Shown here one piece after another: positions 35,860 to 47,424 of a DNA stretch of 64,000 nt. The translations under genes were made by a program, and so were the position numbers. Within the stretch, counting starts at the first letter, position 1, and the number at the start of each line of letters is the position of its first letter. The notes under the pieces are model-generated. The model did not search any database. It saw nothing but the letters and a program-made list of their open reading frames with translations, and had not been told where the DNA came from. The stretch is from Puccinellia tenuiflora (taxonomy: Eukaryota; Streptophyta; Magnoliopsida; Poales; Poaceae), in contig QRDG01000609.1 in the NCBI GenBank assembly GCA_012064385.1, positions 490,977-554,976 on the forward strand, written 5' to 3'.

Positions 35860-38373
35860 CACCACGGGAAACAGGCGGTACGCCGACGGCTTTAAGCCGT
35901 CGGCATAGGAAGAAAGGCCGTCGGCACAAACTACGCGGACGGCTGCTCTCGGCGTAATATGGCTTCGGTGTAGACATATTTGCCGTCGGCGTATTAAAAG
36001 CCGTCGGCGTAGGTCTACGCCGACAGCTTTGCCGATGGCTTTTCCGTCGGCATATTTTTTTTTCCAATTTTTAAATTTCTTTTTTTCAAAAATAAAATTA
36101 ACTTTTTTATTTTTTAAAATACTTTTTCGTAATTTCTTACTTAGATACAGACTTAATCTATGATTTCACACTTAATCTCAAGTCAAAGTACTTACCCTGG
36201 TCAAAGTTCCCACAGGGTCACCCATCCTTAAATTGCTCCAGCCCAGCACGCTTAATCTTTATATTCCTTGCACATTAGCTACCAAATGAGATGTTAGAAC
36301 TTACTAATATTATTATCCTATCAATCATATTAACTCCTGGGTCATGATGTTACACTTTTTTAAAATTTAAAATTAAAAAAATCTATTTGAATAAATAACA
36401 ATGATTATGTAATAATATTTTTAATAAATAATAATAAAATGAATTTTACTTTATTTTTTCCTGTTTACATTCAATATGGAATAATTCGTATCTTTAAATC
36501 TGTAAATCGAAATTTGACAAATAAAATGTCTAAGTCGATTAGAAAAATGAGAGGAATTCAAATATTACATCCATATCATCTTTTGCATCATATTTTGTGT
36601 ACTTGCTTCACAAAAAAGGTCGTTTTTGACATTTAGAAAATGAAAAATGATATTTATAAAAATAATTTGAAAAACCTCAGTTCGGTAACATTGTTGCACA
36701 TACCAAGATACACATATGTGCCAATATATGGGCACATTATCAGAAACTATTCCATGAAAATGGTTATATCTTGGTCGTTTGACTTCGAAAACATGGTCAA
36801 AATGGTCAACAAGGCTATCTGTTGAAAGAAGTCGAGTTTTCCAAAACTATGGATGGTTCTATGAAATAATCACTACTTGTGTACCTTAAAATGATTTTTG
36901 GAAAAATTTCAGAGCAAACTATCGCACACTTGTAGTTCAAATTTGAATTATTTTGAAAAATTGGCATAAAGTCATTTAAATGTGTGAAATTTGGTAAAAA
37001 GGGAGAAAATTCCTAATATTTTTGTATTATCATTTAAATATGGACTAATTTGTGTGAAAATTGGATGGGTGCCATTTTGCATCATATTTTGTGTACTTGC
37101 TTCACAAAACAAGTCGTTTTTGACATTCAGAAAATAAAAAAATGATATTTATAAAAATAATTTGAAAAAACTCAGTTCGGTAACATTGTTGCCCATACCA
37201 AGATACACATATGTGCCAAATATGGGAACATTATCACAAACTATGCCACGAAAATGGTCATATATTGGTCGTTTGACTTGAAACCCATATATGTTTATAG
37301 ATGATAAAACTTTTTGTGAAGTGATTTTTTGTAAAGTTTGACAAAAATCAAGTTTATAATCTTTCCTGTCAACTAGTACACATAAGAGGACTCCATGCCA
37401 AAGGATTTCATTTTTTTGAGATTTTCTTTATTTTCTTTGAGTTATTCGAAAACATGGTCAAAATGGTCAACAAGGCTATCCGTTGAAAGTTGTCGGTTTT
37501 TCCAAAACTGTGGATGGTTCTATGAAATAATCACTACTTGTGTACCTTAAAATGATTTTTGGGAAAAATTCAGAGCAAACTATCACACACTCGTAGTTCA
37601 AATTTGAATTATTTCAAAAAATCGGCATAAAGTCATTTAAATGTGCGAAATTTGGTACAAAGGGAGAAAATTCCTAATATTTTTGTATTATCATTTAAAT
37701 ATGGACTAATTTGTGTGAAAATTGGATGGGTGCCATTTTGCATCATATTTTGTGTACTTGCTTCACAAAACAAGTCGTTTTTGACATTCAGAAAATAAAA
37801 AATGATATTTCTAAAAATAATTTGAAAAAACTCAGTTCGGTAACATTGTTGCCCATACCAAGATACACATATGTGTCAAATATGGGAATATTATTACAAA
37901 CTATGCCACGAAAATGGTCATATATTGGTCGTTTGACTTGAAACCCATATATGTTTATAGATGATAGACCTTTTTGTGAAAAATGATATTTATAAAAGTA
38001 ATTTGAAAAACCCAATTCGGTAACATTGTTGTAGATCTCCTTATGCTATTCGAAACGAGCTAAAGAATATCAAAATCCGACTTCAAATGCAAAAAGTTAT
38101 GATCAAAACAGTGAGTAGCCATAGATCAAAAGAGATCTATGCCGAGGGCAATGCCGTCGGCATAGACCAAATATCTATGCCGAGGGCAATGCCGTCGGCA
38201 TAGAGAGGCCTACGTCGAGGGCTTTTTATATGCCGAGGGTGGCCGTTGGCGTAGCCTGGATATGCCGAGAGCTTTTTATACGCCGACGGCCAAGTCGGAG
38301 GGCTGGTATCCGCGGGCTCTATGTCGACGGCCCCGACAAAAAGCCGTCGGCGTAGAGCGCCATTCCTGTAGTC
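35860..38373. mobile_element. Non-autonomous CACTA-like element
   Basis: Ends are CACCACGGGAAACAGGCG (left) and, on the complement, GACTACAGGAATGGCG (right), both followed by TACGCCGACGGC. The subterminal regions (35875-36060 and 38130-38360) carry many copies of GCCGTCGGCAT/ATGCCGACGGC in both orientations, typical of CACTA elements. The first bases deviate from CACTA. The flank GCGC precedes and follows it, consistent with a 3-4 bp target duplication, and the PADRE gene at 33241-33250 gives the uninterrupted sequence. The interior is AT-rich with tandem units and no transposase. Confidence 0.75.
36582..38035. repeat. Three tandem units inside the CACTA-like element
   Basis: The sequence TGCATCATATTTTGTGTACT recurs at about 36585, 37077 and 37738, each time followed by CTTCACAAAA and TCGTTTTTGACATT, then CAGTTCGGTAACATTGTTG. 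The second-to-third spacing is about 661 bp. The first unit is shorter (about 494 bp). AACATGGTCAAAATGGTCAA also occurs twice (about 36790 and 37449). Confidence 0.8.
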
Positions 38374-38770
38374 GCGCTTAGCCTCTGCACGCCTGAAGCA
38401 CGACGAATCCGACGAGTACCGTGACTTCTGTAAGCTGCCGCTCTCTTCCTCCTGTTCGCCAATAATGTATTGGTTGACAGATATATAGAATGGAAATGGC
38501 GCATATCTACGTGAATGATGACGCATGCAAATCCGTCATTTCATGCACTCGTGCTGTCAGTGTCAACGGAGGCGGACAAGGAGAGGACTACGTGCGCTGC
38601 ACTGCAAGCTGATCACAGGTCACTTGGAGGACAAGTTGTGGGAGGCTGACAAAGTCCACGTCGTACGTGGCATTTGCAGTACAAAACTGTTAATTGTGCG
38701 TACTGGTCAAAGGAATCCGGCCGTGAGTAGTTATGCTCAGCTAGCTGCCTACTCGCTTCTAGACTCTAGA

Positions 38771-40177
38771 GGCTGGCAGGACGGGCCGTGCGTTCGGGTG
38801 GGAGGAGGAGGAGAGAGCCGGCGCGAAACAAAACAAGAGCATCTCTATCAAACCTTGTATAAGTTGGTACCGTAAGATCTGTTTGAGATAAATCGGAAAG
38901 CGTTTTCACGGTACGAGAGACGTCCTCCCAAAAAACATACCCTAATAGTGGCCTCAGTACCACGTTGGACCCACATGTCATTGAACAATCCATCCTTTCA
39001 TTTTTGTTCTATATAAACCATCTTCTTCCCAAATGGAACCAACACATCCGGTGTGCTCGGACATGGACACGCGGACAGAAGCCCGGCCGATCCGATCCGA
39101 GCTAGCCCTGCGCAGCTGGGCCTAATTGGTGACGACGACGGACATGGACACGTACGCAAAGCAGACACGTACTCTGCGCCGGCACACGTACAACGACGGG
39201 CCTCGTCCTTATATGTTTTTTTCGAGTGAAAAAGGACAACTGGAACTCTTGCTGTTGGCAATGTTTTTCTTCTTTTGGGGGAATCGTCTTGATTAATTGA
39301 TTGATTGTAGGGAACGACTTCTCTCTCTTGTTTTGATTCCTATTCTAGAATCACAGGTTTCTCTTCTCTCGGTCGGTTTAGTTATTGAAATTCGTTTGAC
39401 CGTGTTGACTGTTATAAAATAGCGCAGCAGAAAGTAGATTAACAAATAACAAGAACACAGATTTTTACGTGGAAAACCCTTACGGGAAAAAACCACGGCA
39501 CGCACAAAGGCGTCTCACTATAATTGGGAGGAGTATTACATACACAAGAGGACAAACTCTTCTCGTGCTATCAACGAGGCTCTACCTCTTTCTCTCTCTA
39601 ATCTATGACTACCTGGACCTATATATAGTGGGGCAAACAACTCTCTTTCTTGGCGGACACGAAACAGAGTTGTAGTCAAACGCCGTAGTCCGGTAGGACT
39701 CCATTTATATTAAAACAGGTACGTGGGATTCGGAACACAATAAAATAACACTTCACCTTGGACCGAAATCCTTACAATAGTCATAGCTAGCATCAACTCC
39801 TCAATTAAAATCATCACAAGTAATCCTTGTCTTCAAACGTCCATAGGACTAATACACTTCTCACGAAGTCAAATTGAGCAAATCAATCGGTAGGTCGTCC
39901 AGTAAACAACACAGCTGTCAACAAAGCAGACATACGAAGCTTGGTTCTTCCCAACAAAAGTCTGAGTCTGTGCCACTGACCTCAAAAACCGAAACTACTC
40001 AATCATCAAATGACATAAGTCATCATATCTCCTGTGGTGACTGAACGAGCGCATAGCTCATAGTGCAACAACTTGGTGCACATAACATTGTGAAGAACTC
40101 ATATCATGGAATCTGAACGTGCTACAAAACCAAGAGCACAAACCTCGGCAAACAATACTCATGCAAGAGCATCTGGT
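38771..40177. other. Intergenic with probable Copia-type LTR fragment
   Basis: 38838 starts a GAGCATCTCTATCAAACC stretch resembling a TIR-element end. 39400-40150 contains TTTTTACGTGGAAAACCC and surrounding sequence similar to the complement of Copia-type LTRs in grasses, but no primer-binding site or paired LTR is visible. No gene is supported. Confidence 0.35.
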
Positions 40178-40271
40178 GTGGAGGCTTCAGTCCCGATTAC
40201 CCAGTCCCGGTTTGGGAACCGGGACTAAAGGCCCTCCCAAACTGGGACTGAAGCCCTGTTTTCTACTAGTG
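40178..40271. mobile_element. CACTA transposon right-end fragment
   Basis: The complement reads CACTAGTAGAAAACAGGGC at the end (40271), followed by subterminal repeats of GGGACT/AGTCCC (TTCAGTCCC, CCGGGACTAAAGG). This is a classic CACTA terminus. No matching left end is in the neighbourhood, so it is a solitary end. Confidence 0.75.
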
Positions 40272-41114
40272 CTCTTACAAAAAAATAAACTACCACAACT
40301 AACTTTCAAATTTCTTTAATTTTTTACTGTGCGCGGAGTCTCCCCGCCGAGTCTCAGCCCCACGGGCAACCCACCATCCTCTATCCATCCTGCCAGCATG
40401 ATGAGCGCACTACAACCCCCGTCGTCTTTCCCCGTCGAGATTGCCACATCCACTTTAGATAACCAAGAAGACTACTCGTGGATTTTCAGGATGACACATT
40501 CCTCCCTCCGCCACCACTGCAGCCTTTAGCGTGGTTGTCGACCAACTTCTTGCTAGCTGATGTCCTAGTGGATGGATCCTTCGATGAGCTATGTTGGTTG
40601 TCGACCAAATTTAATGTCATTACCGAGTTGCTACAAAAAGTTTACTCCATCTAACACACACGTTTCCATCTTGCTTTCTAGGATACTAGTTTGATCAGGA
40701 CATTTATAGATGAATGGGGTAATAATATGTATCTACAAATACATCAAAGACATAATTAAATTGCATCTCATATCTCATCAAATAATTATAAGACCCACCA
40801 TAGTGGAATTATATGGATGATCATAATCATGTAGGACAACTCATATATGGTTCGAAACATGATAGTACATAGAGAAAGATACATCAAGATAATGCCACAT
40901 ATTCATAGTTTAGGGTAGTCTACTCCTTCTTCATCTTGGTGGCAGTGAAGACATTGTTGCGGGAGTCGAAGGAGCAACCGGGGGTGGCCCCGGCGGCGAT
41001 TTTCCTACAAGATTCGTGGTTCTGTCTATGTTTTGTTGTTTCTGTGACTATAGGCGCCTGCTCTGGGATGCGCGGAGGACATATATAGGTGTTTTAAGGT
41101 CAAAACGAAACCAC
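40272..41114. other. No gene seen
   Basis: Mixed composition; a GC-richer patch at 40330-40530 has a 66-codon frame without recognisable features. Nothing supportable. Confidence 0.35.
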
Positions 41115-41561
41115 AGGCTAAAGATTTGCGGCGATCGGGCGCATGAGGCATAAGATCCCTTCCATGGCACACCTGGGCCTAGTGGGCACCACAGGGGGCA
41201 TCTGGGGCTCTGGGCTTTCCTGTGGCCTTTTGTTCCTCCCTTTCAGGCACAACGTTCTTCCGACAAAATATTGGCTTAGAAAAAAATCGCAGGTCATTGA
41301 GTTAGCGAAGGTCGCTCAAACTAAAAAATACACAAAATATGATTTCCTGTTATCCAGAGTTATATCCTAAGAAGAGGGACTTAGTGCAAAATGCCCCAAA
41401 TCCCAAAATACATGGTGAAAACTTAAAATATGATTCAAATATTTGAGATAACAACATAATAAACCACAAAGTTTATATAGATAAATGATTTTTTAAATGG
41501 GCCATAGGCTAAATATTTGCGGCGATCGGGCGCATGAGGCATAAGATCCCTTCCATGGCGA
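41115..41561. repeat. Pair of nearly identical 52-bp direct repeats
   Basis: AGGCTAAAGATTTGCGGCGA and what follows (CGGGCGCATGAGGCATAAGA, then TCCCTTCCATGGC) at about 41116-41168 recurs at about 41508-41560 with one or two differences. The copies are 392 bp apart in the same orientation. No coding role is visible. Confidence 0.8.
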
Positions 41562-41638
41562 ATTTTTGACAGAATGGACCACTTCGTCGAGTGTATTATC
41601 AAAAAGGACCACGTTCCGAATGGATTGTCAAAAGTACC

Positions 41639-41681
41639 GTGGCGGCAGGTTCCCCAGGTGACACGTGTCACCTGCCGCCAC
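41639..41681. repeat. Nested palindromes with a G-box core
   Basis: Outer arms GTGGCGGCAGGT (41639-41650) and ACCTGCCGCCAC (41670-41681) pair exactly. Inside, AGGTGACACGTGTCACCT (41656-41673) is a perfect 18-bp palindrome centred on CACGTG. GGCGGCA / TGCCGCC motifs recur to about 41815, suggesting the end of a GC-rich element. Confidence 0.8.
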
Positions 41682-41829
41682 GGGCAGAGGCGGCACGTTT
41701 CTGGACGGAATCTTCCTCACACGGGAAACGGGAAACGGAGTTTGGTGGGCCCTGCCGCCACTGTGAAAGGCGGCACGCTGACGTGGTGCCTGCCGCCACC
41801 TACCGAGGCGGCACGTTAGCTCATGTGAT

Positions 41830-42725
41830 CGATCCCTGCTTAGCTAGCTGTTTCACCGTACACCATCCTGAACTTTTCCTTTTCTTGAATCTTGTTCCAT
41901 GTGTGGATGTTGATTTGCTTGATTATTGTGAAACAGTCGTGGAGCACTTTTCGTATACTGCCGTATGGCGTTTGGCGACATGCTGTGGTACGGCGATATT
42001 CCGATTTCTCCCCTCTTTGATTCTTATCACAGATTTCTTTCCTAGATCTAAACCTCGAGTTTTTTTAAATATTATTTTTTAAAACCGTAATTCGAAATAT
42101 ATTACTCGGATTCAAACAATTCCACAAATAATACACCGTCGGCGAACGGCCGGCCGAAACGAGTGTTTCGGCAAACTGCCGGCTGAAAGGAGTGTTTTTA
42201 GCTCGTGATTTACTCAGATCAACCCTGGACTCATTTGTGTACTAACCACTTCAGCCACGATTATTATCCACGAATATTATTTGACATAACAAATTTATAA
42301 AATCATCAACTACCTTCATGTGACAAATATTCACAAATATTATTCATCGTCATTTATACCTTAACTTGTATATACGCCTATCCTTTCAAAGATAATTTAC
42401 GCGTCACAATATCACCATATGACCATTGTTATATCAAGACGATGGATCTATTATCATGTCAACATAAATATTACAATGCCGAAATTTTTTCCGCTAACAT
42501 TTTTATAATACCAAAATTTCATATACTCGTACACTATTTTTAGCCAGGGTCGAAATTATGTCCACTAACATTATTATTCACAAAGATTAAATCGTACATA
42601 CTGCATTTAAAAAAATAATCAATAACATCTCTAAATAATTCTACCCGATACTAGAATTATAAGTGTGACATATTTCGGTACGAGCTAAAAATAATATATC
42701 GCATAGCTAATTACGAGCTAAAAAG
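41830..42725. other. AT-rich intergenic DNA
   Basis: Very AT-rich sequence with no open frames of note and no recognisable element ends. Confidence 0.4.
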
Positions 42726-42997
42726 TAGGTTTAGTACATGAAGTTGCCCCAGATGTGCGTTTTAGTTACGAAGTTGCAGAACACGAAATTCCGGTCACCA
42801 AGTTGCCACGCGTGAGCGTTTTAGTCAGTTTGCATACGTGGCACCAAAACTTTAGGGGGTTATTTGCAAAAACATAGACTGCCACGTATGCAAACTGACC
42901 AAAACGCTCACGCGTGGCAACTTGGTGACCGGAATTTCGTGTTCTGCAACTTCGTGACTAAAACGCACATCCGGAACAACTTCATGTACTAAACCTA
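42726..42997. mobile_element. Foldback element with about 120-bp inverted arms
   Basis: Left arm starts TAGGTTTAGTACATGAAGTTG and the right arm ends with its exact complement at 42997. The arms pair almost perfectly through GAACACGAAATTCCGGTCAC, CAAGTTGCCACGCGTGAGCG and TTTGCATACGTGGCA, leaving a loop of about 40 bp (near 42843-42880). No coding capacity. Confidence 0.85.
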
Positions 42998-43307
42998 TGT
43001 TTTTCTCTATTAATTACGTCTACATATTTGCATGTCGTTCGCATTCAAATAGCTAAAACATGTTATATTATGATATGAAGTCAGTATATAGTCCGTAGTA
43101 CCTGCACTGTCGTGCCTATGGACCTACACATGCATCCACGGAAATATATTCTCGCAATTAATTGGGATATTTTAAAGTTGCATATGTACCAATACCAAAT
43201 TAAGCTTGGCATAATCGGTACTTAGACTAGTTTATAGGTCGATTACTGAGCCATGAAACCTCCCCCCCCCCCCCCCCCCACACCCCCCCTCTCTCTCTTA
43301 AAAAAGA

Positions 43308-43733
43308 GTGAATTCTAGTTTTTACTCCATAGTTTTTCATTTGTGACACCTATTACCCTATTTAGTAAAGTAAAATCAGAAATACACCCTATGTAAAATT
43401 TTAAACATGATTTTACCTATTTTTTTTGACATTTTGCATGTTTTGTTACAATAGAACGGCATCTTAGGCTATGTGGTGCATCAAAACATGTAAAGATTCG
43501 AGAAAACTATCGACGATAATGTCTATCCTTCTCTTCACCATCTTCAGTTCAATTTTTTGATGTTTTTTGTGATTTTGTTTTACCCCCATCATCATCTCAC
43601 ACCTTGCCAAACGTAAATATCTCGAAAAAGAGAGTTCAAAAGTTTCTGAAATAGGTAATCTTGACATGTTTCACTATATGGGGTAACTAGTGTCACAAAT
43701 ACGTAACTGGAAAGGTAAAGCGTGGAATTCAAT
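43308..43733. mobile_element. MITE with about 65-bp imperfect inverted ends
   Basis: Left TGAATTCTAGTTTTTACTCC and onward (TTTGTGACACCTATTACCCT) matches the complement of the right end (TGAATTCCACGCTTTACCTT, TTTGTGACACTAGTTACCCC). A C-rich tract (about 43262-43287) lies just outside. The interior encodes nothing recognisable. Confidence 0.6.
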
Positions 43734-46406
43734 ACAGTATGTGAACCTCAGCAGGATTTGTACAGTATGTTGCGAATGCAGATCACACGGAGCATCAATC
43801 TATGAGCATGTTGACATTAACCGGCCAGATGCATGCAACCGTGGAAAACGACCGGTCCATGCAAGCCATGGGTTGGCGTCCACGTATAGTATGTTCTATA
43901 CTGTACGCTCGTGGTTTTGCTCCTCTTCAGTTAAGTTGGTGACCGATCAGATCACACGCCCGAGAAGCAGACGTGTCACCCGCGTTCGAACCAATAACTC
44001 TCACCAGTCAACCTGCCTGCTTGAGTCCGTCCTACTACTATCGTATTCGTGTGTTAACTTGGTAGAGACATTCTACGACACCCACACCACACACACAGTA
44101 GACAGTTGAGTTGGGCATTAGACCGTGCGAAACTGCATTTCTTTTTCGCGATATCACCTCAAAGGTAATAGTTCCACAACAAAAGTGTTCGAGAATCAAC
44201 ACAAGGAAGATGTAAGTAATAGTAAAAAGCTTCAACTTTCAACTGTTTATCTTATAGATAAAGTCAATATAAAGATTCATGTTTAATCTGACGATGCAAT
44301 ATGATCAATGATACCCAGGGTCAATGCTATATGTTTGCTTTCGTGGAGATATAAGGAAAAAGGAAAACTGACTCAACATCAAAAGTAAAAGAAAGGCCCT
44401 TCGCAGAGGGAAGCAGGGATTAGTCATGTGCTAGAGCTTTTTGATTTTGAAAAACAGAGATAAAAACAATTTTGAGAGATGCACTCTTTCATCAACGATT
44501 TCACAACAGAGAAGATTTCTAGTCCCCCATAACAAGCGAGGCTTTTAGACTTGTGAGAGCAATTGGTTTTAGAGGAACGAGTACATTCCTCTTTCTACTT
44601 GGTTTCACCACTGTCCAATGTTTTGAGCTGATTTCTCAGATTTTCATTGCGCGGAGGAGAATGGTGAGTTATATTTATATTTTGCTTAAGCTGCTCTCGG
44701 GTTGATTCAAGTGAAGACGTAAACCATCGACACTAGGTGAAAGGGGGGAAATGACCTTGCTTGTCACAAGTTATATCTAGATCTCTACTGCTTCCTCATG
44801 AGCTTAAAAACAGAGGCACGAAAAGGAGTATTTTAAATATTTTAAAGGTAACACATGACAAATTTATTTGGAATGGCAAGAAATACCATGCATAGGTAGA
44901 TATGGTGGACTCAGCTGGCAAGATAGTTTGGCTTTGTGATTTGGATGCACGAGTGAACTCTACACTCAGTACGAATTTTTAGGCTTAGCAAAAATGGTAT
45001 TTGAAGCAAACATCTAACATTAACCGGTAACAGAGTAACATAAGACATTAACCAATCATAACCATAAACACTCCATACCGTCTCCCTTGTTGAGCAAACA
45101 GTTCTTTTGATGAAAAGATTAGCTTTATGAATTAACAACTAGGAAACACCACACAGTTTCAAGCTTTTAACTATATTTCTTTACTAATCAATTCCACTCA
45201 AATAACCAGCAAGTTTAAGCATTCATCTTAATATCTGAAAACAATTGAGAGGCATCAAGTATCCACACAATGATATACAAGACTATGCAGACTTTCATTT
45301 CATTCCAATATCATATGGATAGCATTTTGTCACTTTGACAACTCAAGCAATTTATCAATAACAACTCTCCAACAAGTATAAGTGAATAACAAGAGAGTTT
45401 AACATCAACAACTAGCAGCCCTAAATAAGATAAAAGCTAAAAGCAAGAGCTTACTAGCAAACAAACAGTAACTAAGAATACTCAACAAGATATAAGCGAA
45501 GCAAATGAGTATTCAAATGAAAAAGCGGTGCGTGTCTCTCTCCCACACAAATAAAGCTAGGATCCAACATATGACCAGCAAACAAACAAACAAAACTGAA
45601 AGCAAAAAGACGCTCCAAGCATAGCACATAATATGTAAAGTGATAAAAACTTAGTTCAACGAAGACGACCTCATGATAGTCGATGAAGAGGAGGGGATGC
45701 CTTGGGCATCCCCAAGCTTTGACGCTTGATGGTTCTTGATATTCAGAGGGGGTGCCATGGGGGGAATCCCCAAGCTTGAGCTCTGATCCATCTTCAATTT
45801 CTTCATTATCCTCTCCTTTGGAACTTAAAAACTCACTTCACACAAAACTTCTCATAAACTGATTAGAGGGTTAGTGCTCATAAATTAAAATGCACATGTG
45901 TTCAACTCAAGACAAATTGCAAACAACTTTATTGGGTATTATCTAATGTTTACTAAGACTCAATGTGGTACTCCTCCTCTAGAGTATCACATTTGACGAT
46001 AGTAAAAGAGACGAATACAAATAAAAGCAGAATCTGTCAAAAACTGAACAGTCTGTAAAGATTGAATTTTTCGAGGCACTTCTGTGGCTCAAATCAGAAA
46101 ACTCAAAACTAACGAAAGATAGATAAAAGTATCAGGCTTGCTGTCTAAAAATATCAGAAAAAGATAAAATTCAGGGATTTTCGAACAGTGAAGGACAGAA
46201 ATATGTTTCTGGACAGCAAAACAATACCTCGCACTTTCAATGCATTAGAGGCTAAACTTGGCACAAAAACCAAAAGAAAAGATACAATGAAGTTGGCAAC
46301 AACTTCATGACTCAAGAAAAACAAAAACAAACTGAAAGTAAAAGATGGGTTGCCTCCCAACAAGCGCTTTTCTTTAACGCCTTTTAGCTAGGCACAATGC
46401 CAAATA

Positions 46407-47300
46407 TCAAGTTTTTTCAAAATCCATTGCAACTTTTCCTTCAATAAGCACTTCTTTCTCTTTGAGGGAAAAGGAAAACCTGCCCTTAATGGGAAAACGA
46501 AAGCGTATGCAGCCCTTTTTAACATCAATAAAAGCTCCCACAGAACGAAGGAAAGATCTTCCAAGAACAATATTAGCTTGAGCTTTTGACTCCAAAACCA
46601 GGAAATCAACCAAAATAGTCTTATTTTTAAAAGCGACAAGGACTTCATTAACTCTTTTATAAATTTTTGAAAAGCTACCATCGGAATGAGAGTGACAAAG
46701 AGGATAATCAAATAAGTCTCCAAAATTCATAGTATCGAAAACCATTGTAGGCATAGTTGACATCATAGAACCAATATCGCAATAAGCAAGGAACCTTCTA
46801 TCATTTAATTCAATAGGAATATAAGGTTCCCAATATCCATCTATTTCAAGAATTTGATAATTTTTAGAGCTCTTCTCTATTCCATTTAAATTTAATTCAC
46901 ACAAAATATTTCTATTTTATCCAATCTATCAAGTATTCCATCAGTTTTCTCATTCGTGGGAAAAACAACCAAACCATTTATAATTCTAAGAGATTCCAAT
47001 TCATCAATTTCAAGAAAGTTTCCTCCAGTAATGATGTCCAAAGAATGCTTACATGCATCGGATAGTCCATAGTAAAAGCATCTCAGTAAAACACACATAG
47101 CAAGCATGGGTTGGATCTTTTGATGTAATTCTGAAATTTTATCCCAAGCATTTTTGAAACTTTCTCCACCCTTTTTTTTAAGGTGAAGAACTCGGCCAAG
47201 AGAGGCATATCAAGAGTGGTAAAGCTAGACATAACGACAAAGCAAAATAACAAGACTAGAATAAAGACTACACTAATTTTTTGGGATTTTAAAATTTTGC
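46407..47300 (-). pseudogene. gypsy gag C-terminal and protease remnant
   Basis: The gag part (47107-46892) reads CFYYGLSDACKHSLDIITGG, a motif of Athila-like gag. The protease part (46904-46407) has AYCDIGSMMSTMP, where DIG replaces the usual D(S/T)G active-site motif, and IVLGRSFLRSVGAFIDVKKG, the typical C-terminal protease segment. The two parts are in different frames, so the polyprotein is broken. No polymerase domains follow. Confidence 0.7.
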
Positions 47301-47396
47301 AACAAGAAAAATAAGCTAACGAGAAATAAAGCAAGCAAGACAAAAACAAATTAAAGTGATTGAGAGTATGAGACTCCCCTTGCTGTAGCTCCAAAG

Positions 47397-47414
47397 TCCC
47401 CGGCAACGGCGCCA
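47397..47414 (-). other. Primer-binding site of the gypsy element
   Basis: On the minus strand TGGCGCCGTTGCCGGGGA lies 10 bp inside the LTR end (CACCAATCA, at 47425). It matches the binding site used by many grass gypsy elements (tRNA-Asp type). It fixes the orientation of the element. Confidence 0.85.
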
Positions 47415-47424
47415 GAAAACTGCT

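Larger units (their letters stand above)
35822..38770 (-). pseudogene. Second PADRE-gene copy, internally deleted and transposon-split
   Basis: 35822-35859 matches the 3' end of the PADRE gene at 33208-33246 (CAAAACTCATC and AATGGCG). The match resumes after an insertion at 38374 (GCGCTTAGCCTCTGCACG, equal to 33244 onward) for about 90 bp of coding 3' end. It then jumps to sequence matching the PADRE promoter side (38490-38770 against about 33980-34220: ATCTACGTGA, TGACGCATGC, GTGCTGTCAGTGTCAA, TGCACTGCAAGCTGATC, ACTCGCTTCTAGA). About 640 bp of coding body is therefore missing, and the copy has no PADRE core. Confidence 0.75.

Noticed and set aside
42726..42997. Hairpin as a conventional microRNA gene
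   Set aside because: Arms of 120 bp with near-perfect pairing fit a foldback transposon better than a plant microRNA precursor, and no known mature sequence was recognised.
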